Source: Marinoscillum luteum (lineage in GTDB: Bacteria; Bacteroidota; Bacteroidia; Cytophagales; Cyclobacteriaceae). Taken from it: a stretch of DNA of 64,000 nt. The notes beneath the pieces were generated by a model. That model made no database searches. It saw nothing but the letters and a program-made list of their open reading frames with translations, and was not told the origin of the DNA. The position numbers and the translations under genes are program-made. Positions 61,866-64,000 of the stretch are shown piece by piece. Each line of letters starts with the position of its first letter. The stretch's first letter is position 1. The DNA is taken from NCBI RefSeq assembly GCF_044005705.1, contig NZ_JBIPKE010000011.1, positions 186,001-250,000 on the forward strand, written 5' to 3'.

Positions 61866-63722
61866 ATGCTCGAACTAGCTAGTATTTTTGTGCTCGGTAT
61901 TTTTGCTCAGTGGTTGGCCTGGAAAATCAAGCAGCCGGCTATTCTACCGTTAATATTAATTGGTTTAGCCATTGGGCCAATAGCTACTCTGTTTACAGCG
62001 GATGGCAGCAAGCTGATAGACGGGGATGCCATCTTCAGTGGTGATCTGCTTTTCTCATTCGTTTCTATCGCAGTTGGGGTGATCCTGTTCGAGGGCGGAC
62101 TTACACTTAACCTCAAAGAAATCAGGAGTCTGGCTGGCACCGTCAGAAACCTGCTCATTATAGGAGCATTGATCACCTTCATTGGAGGCGGCGTATCTGC
62201 TCATTTTATCATGGGTCTAAGCTGGCAAATGTCCTTTCTATTCGGGGCACTCATTATCGTATCGGGCCCCACCGTGGTAATTCCTATTCTCAGAAATGTA
62301 CGCCCCAATACCAACGTAAACACTGTACTCAAATGGGAAGGCATTCTGATCGATCCGCTAGGTGCATTGATCGCGGTATTAATGTATGAATTCATTCTCT
62401 CCTCAAAGCATGGTGTTGACTATCCTATGGAAGTCTTCCAGGATTTCTTCATCACCATATCAGCGGGGATTGTATCTGGTGGACTTGGAGCGTTCTTCCT
62501 CTATTCGCTTATCAAAAACAATGCATTGCCCGGCTACCTCCAAAATGTATTCACATTGGCACTGGTCATTTTCACCTTTGCCATATCGGAGATGATTCAC
62601 GCTGAAGCGGGTCTGATGGCCGCCACTGTCATGGGAATTGCTCTGGCCAATGTGAAACTCGAAGAGCTTAAAAAAATACTTTCCTTCAAAGAAGACATCA
62701 GCGTAATCCTTATTTCAGTCCTTTTCATCCTGCTCTCTTCCAGAATAGACATCATTCAGATAGAAAAATTAGGTTGGGAAAGCCTGATCCTCTTCTTGAT
62801 CATCATACTGATTGTAAGACCTATCGGTGTTTTACTAAGCACTATAGGTTCTCACCTCAACTGGAGAGAGATCGTCTTCATCTCATGGATCGGCCCCAAG
62901 GGGATCGTGGCAGCGGCCGTAGCATCTCTCTTTTCTCTCGATCTGATCAAAGGTGACACCCACATTGACCCAAAAGAAGCAGAACTACTCCTGCCCCTGG
63001 TATTTCTTATTATTGTGGGAACCGTGGTGCTGCAGGGTTCTTCTGCCAAATACGTGGCTTCCCTGCTTGGTGTAAAGCGTGCAGAACCCAAGGGTATTTT
63101 GATTGTGGGTGCTAATGAATTGGCACGTAAAATTGCTCAGGTCATTAAAGACCATGGCACCTATGTACTACTGGTAGACACCTCTGCTCCGAGTATCAAG
63201 GAAGCCAAAAAAGCGGGACTGAAAACCCTGCAATCCAATATTCTCTCTGATCAAATCTTTGATGAAATTGACCTATCGAAAATAGGTAAACTGGTGGCCA
63301 TGACTTCTAACTCCGGACTTAATGACCTGGCTTGCACCTGGTTTGAAAAGGAACTGGGTGAGACCAATGTTTTCAGGCTCGCAAGTAAGGAAGAAGCGGA
63401 CAACACCAACCTCCCGCTGCCCAAAAATGTGCTATTCAATGCGCGGGTGGACTTTGTCACACTCGTACAGTTGATCAGAGTGAAAAATCCATTCTCTGAA
63501 ATATCTTTCGAAAGTCAGTCTGAGTATGAGGGTTTCAGAAGTAAGTTCGCAACAGGGATGATTCCTTTATTTTTATCAGGAGAGGGAGACGAGTTTCAGA
63601 TCATTACAGGCTACACCAGCAAAACAGATAAACTTACCTCATTGGTGTATGTAAAGAAGCCCAACTTCGATTCAGAAACCGTCCCTGATGACGATCAGGA
63701 TGTGGAGTACATCCAGTCGTAG
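61866..63722 (+). CDS. Na+/H+ (K+/H+) antiporter, CPA1 type with RCK domain
   Basis: 618 aa: about 12 helices (1-395) with 'LILIGLAIGPIATLF', 'GVILFEGGLTLNLKEI' and 'GPTVVIPIL', the usual CPA1 core, then a cytoplasmic TrkA-N/RCK domain from about 412 ('GILIVGANELARKIAQVIKDHGTYVLLVDT'). Exports Na+ or K+ in exchange for protons. Ion not readable. Confidence 0.94.
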   Translation: MLELASIFVLGIFAQWLAWKIKQPAILPLILIGLAIGPIATLFTADGSKLIDGDAIFSGDLLFSFVSIAVGVILFEGGLTLNLKEIRSLAGTVRNLLIIGALITFIGGGVSAHFIMGLSWQMSFLFGALIIVSGPTVVIPILRNVRPNTNVNTVLKWEGILIDPLGALIAVLMYEFILSSKHGVDYPMEVFQDFFITISAGIVSGGLGAFFLYSLIKNNALPGYLQNVFTLALVIFTFAISEMIHAEAGLMAATVMGIALANVKLEELKKILSFKEDISVILISVLFILLSSRIDIIQIEKLGWESLILFLIIILIVRPIGVLLSTIGSHLNWREIVFISWIGPKGIVAAAVASLFSLDLIKGDTHIDPKEAELLLPLVFLIIVGTVVLQGSSAKYVASLLGVKRAEPKGILIVGANELARKIAQVIKDHGTYVLLVDTSAPSIKEAKKAGLKTLQSNILSDQIFDEIDLSKIGKLVAMTSNSGLNDLACTWFEKELGETNVFRLASKEEADNTNLPLPKNVLFNARVDFVTLVQLIRVKNPFSEISFESQSEYEGFRSKFATGMIPLFLSGEGDEFQIITGYTSKTDKLTSLVYVKKPNFDSETVPDDDQDVEYIQS

Positions 63723-63727
63723 CTCAG

Positions 63728-63871
63728 TTATTGGATGGGAACGGGAGTTAGCAAGTACGCTATCAACCTGATCAGCATAATCATTCCAACGATAAATCCC
63801 ACGAGCATCATGCATCCCGGTAGTGTGTTTTTTCTTTCCCGACGCCCCTCGAGATGATCGTAGTAACTCAT
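63728..63871 (-). CDS. small membrane protein (47 aa), unknown function
   Basis: ATG 63871-63869 to TAA 63730-63728, 47 codons. N-terminus is polar with clustered Arg/Lys (LEGRRERKN), then a single helix CMMLVGFIVGMIMLIRLIAYLL and a short tail: positive-inside rule satisfied. It converges with the antiporter gene, 5 bases after its stop. Not recognised as a named family. No clean promoter seen upstream. Confidence 0.5.
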   Translation of the reverse strand: MSYYDHLEGRRERKNTLPGCMMLVGFIVGMIMLIRLIAYLLTPVPIQ

Positions 63872-64000
63872 ATCACCAATTTATAGATTCCTTTCCATTT
63901 TTAAGCAAATAATTATTCGCTTTTGAGAACGGTTTACTACCGAAAAATCCCCGATGAGCGGAAAACGGTGAAGGGTGTGGGGATTTGATCACAAAATGCT
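63872..64000. other. right-end non-coding stretch with an inverted repeat
   Basis: 129 bases without a gene. AAATCCCC (63945-63952) and GGGGATTT (63979-63986) could form an 8-bp stem with a 26-base loop. Nothing else was recognised; the piece is cut by the window edge. Confidence 0.3.

Noticed and set aside
1..64000. CRISPR arrays, insertion sequences, prophage genes, tRNA or rRNA genes
   Set aside because: No repeat-spacer pattern, transposase, integrase, tRNA arm or rRNA-like sequence was recognised on reading.

Overview
The window looks like a chromosomal segment of a Bacteroidota bacterium, most likely order Cytophagales (a Reichenbachiella- or Fulvivirga-like marine gliding type; the rank below order is inference). 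Grounds: several intergenic regions carry the Bacteroidota -7 promoter element TAnnTTTG; the respiratory chain is an alternative complex III (ActABCDEF) joined to a cytochrome oxidase operon; IspG is the long form; and there are DUF5683, DUF420, DUF983 and YtxJ-like proteins, large beta-barrel proteins and FtsX-type permeases. It is mostly housekeeping DNA. I saw no CRISPR array, insertion sequence, prophage, rRNA or tRNA.

Layout. 1-4.4 kb: end of a peroxiredoxin gene, plsC, leuS, a LEA14-like lipoprotein and a 38-codon ORF. 4.4-9.1 kb (minus): ispG followed by a small membrane protein, a YjbR-like protein, an SGNH hydrolase, a lipoprotein and a VOC protein. 9.1-15 kb: an SDR, an MlaE/MlaF lipid ABC transporter pair and an unusual AraC-type regulator fused to an FtsX permease. 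15-23.7 kb (minus): a cox-accessory group (SCO-like, DUF420, CxMC protein, DUF983), a 1201-aa NtrY-like kinase and a 1150-aa outer-membrane beta-barrel. 23.7-38.6 kb (minus): a 13-gene respiratory operon, actABCDEF-coxBA-ctaAB-coxCCD, with a textbook promoter at one end and an intrinsic terminator at the other. 38.8-45.4 kb (minus): two PLP racemases, an M20 deacylase, a GNAT, a sodium symporter and a class C serine hydrolase, possibly one amino-acid salvage system. 45.4-49.2 kb: serine biosynthesis from two polypeptides (a SerB-SerA fusion and a SerC-like aminotransferase), separated by a Cys-less YtxJ-like gene and a structured RNA gene on the opposite strand with its own promoter and terminator (6S RNA candidate). 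49.3-53.5 kb: universal stress protein, MarR regulator and an ECF sigma/anti-sigma/Spy-like/outer-membrane module. 53.5-57 kb: pyrG and yidC. 57.1-57.3 kb: an AT-rich gap with two DnaA boxes inside or beside a 9-bp inverted repeat, a candidate replication origin. 57.3-63.9 kb: parA, parB, DUF5683, dapB, lepB, a Na+/H+ antiporter and a small membrane ORF.

How it fits together: quinol electrons enter ActB/C/F, pass through the haems of ActA and ActE to CoxB/CoxA, while CtaA/CtaB make haem A and the SCO-like, DUF420 and CxMC proteins probably assist oxidase assembly. The most interesting non-routine items are the structured RNA at 47.8-48.05 kb, the racemase cluster, the AraC-FtsX fusion, the SerB-SerA fusion, the six-haem ActA and the yidC-parA origin candidate.
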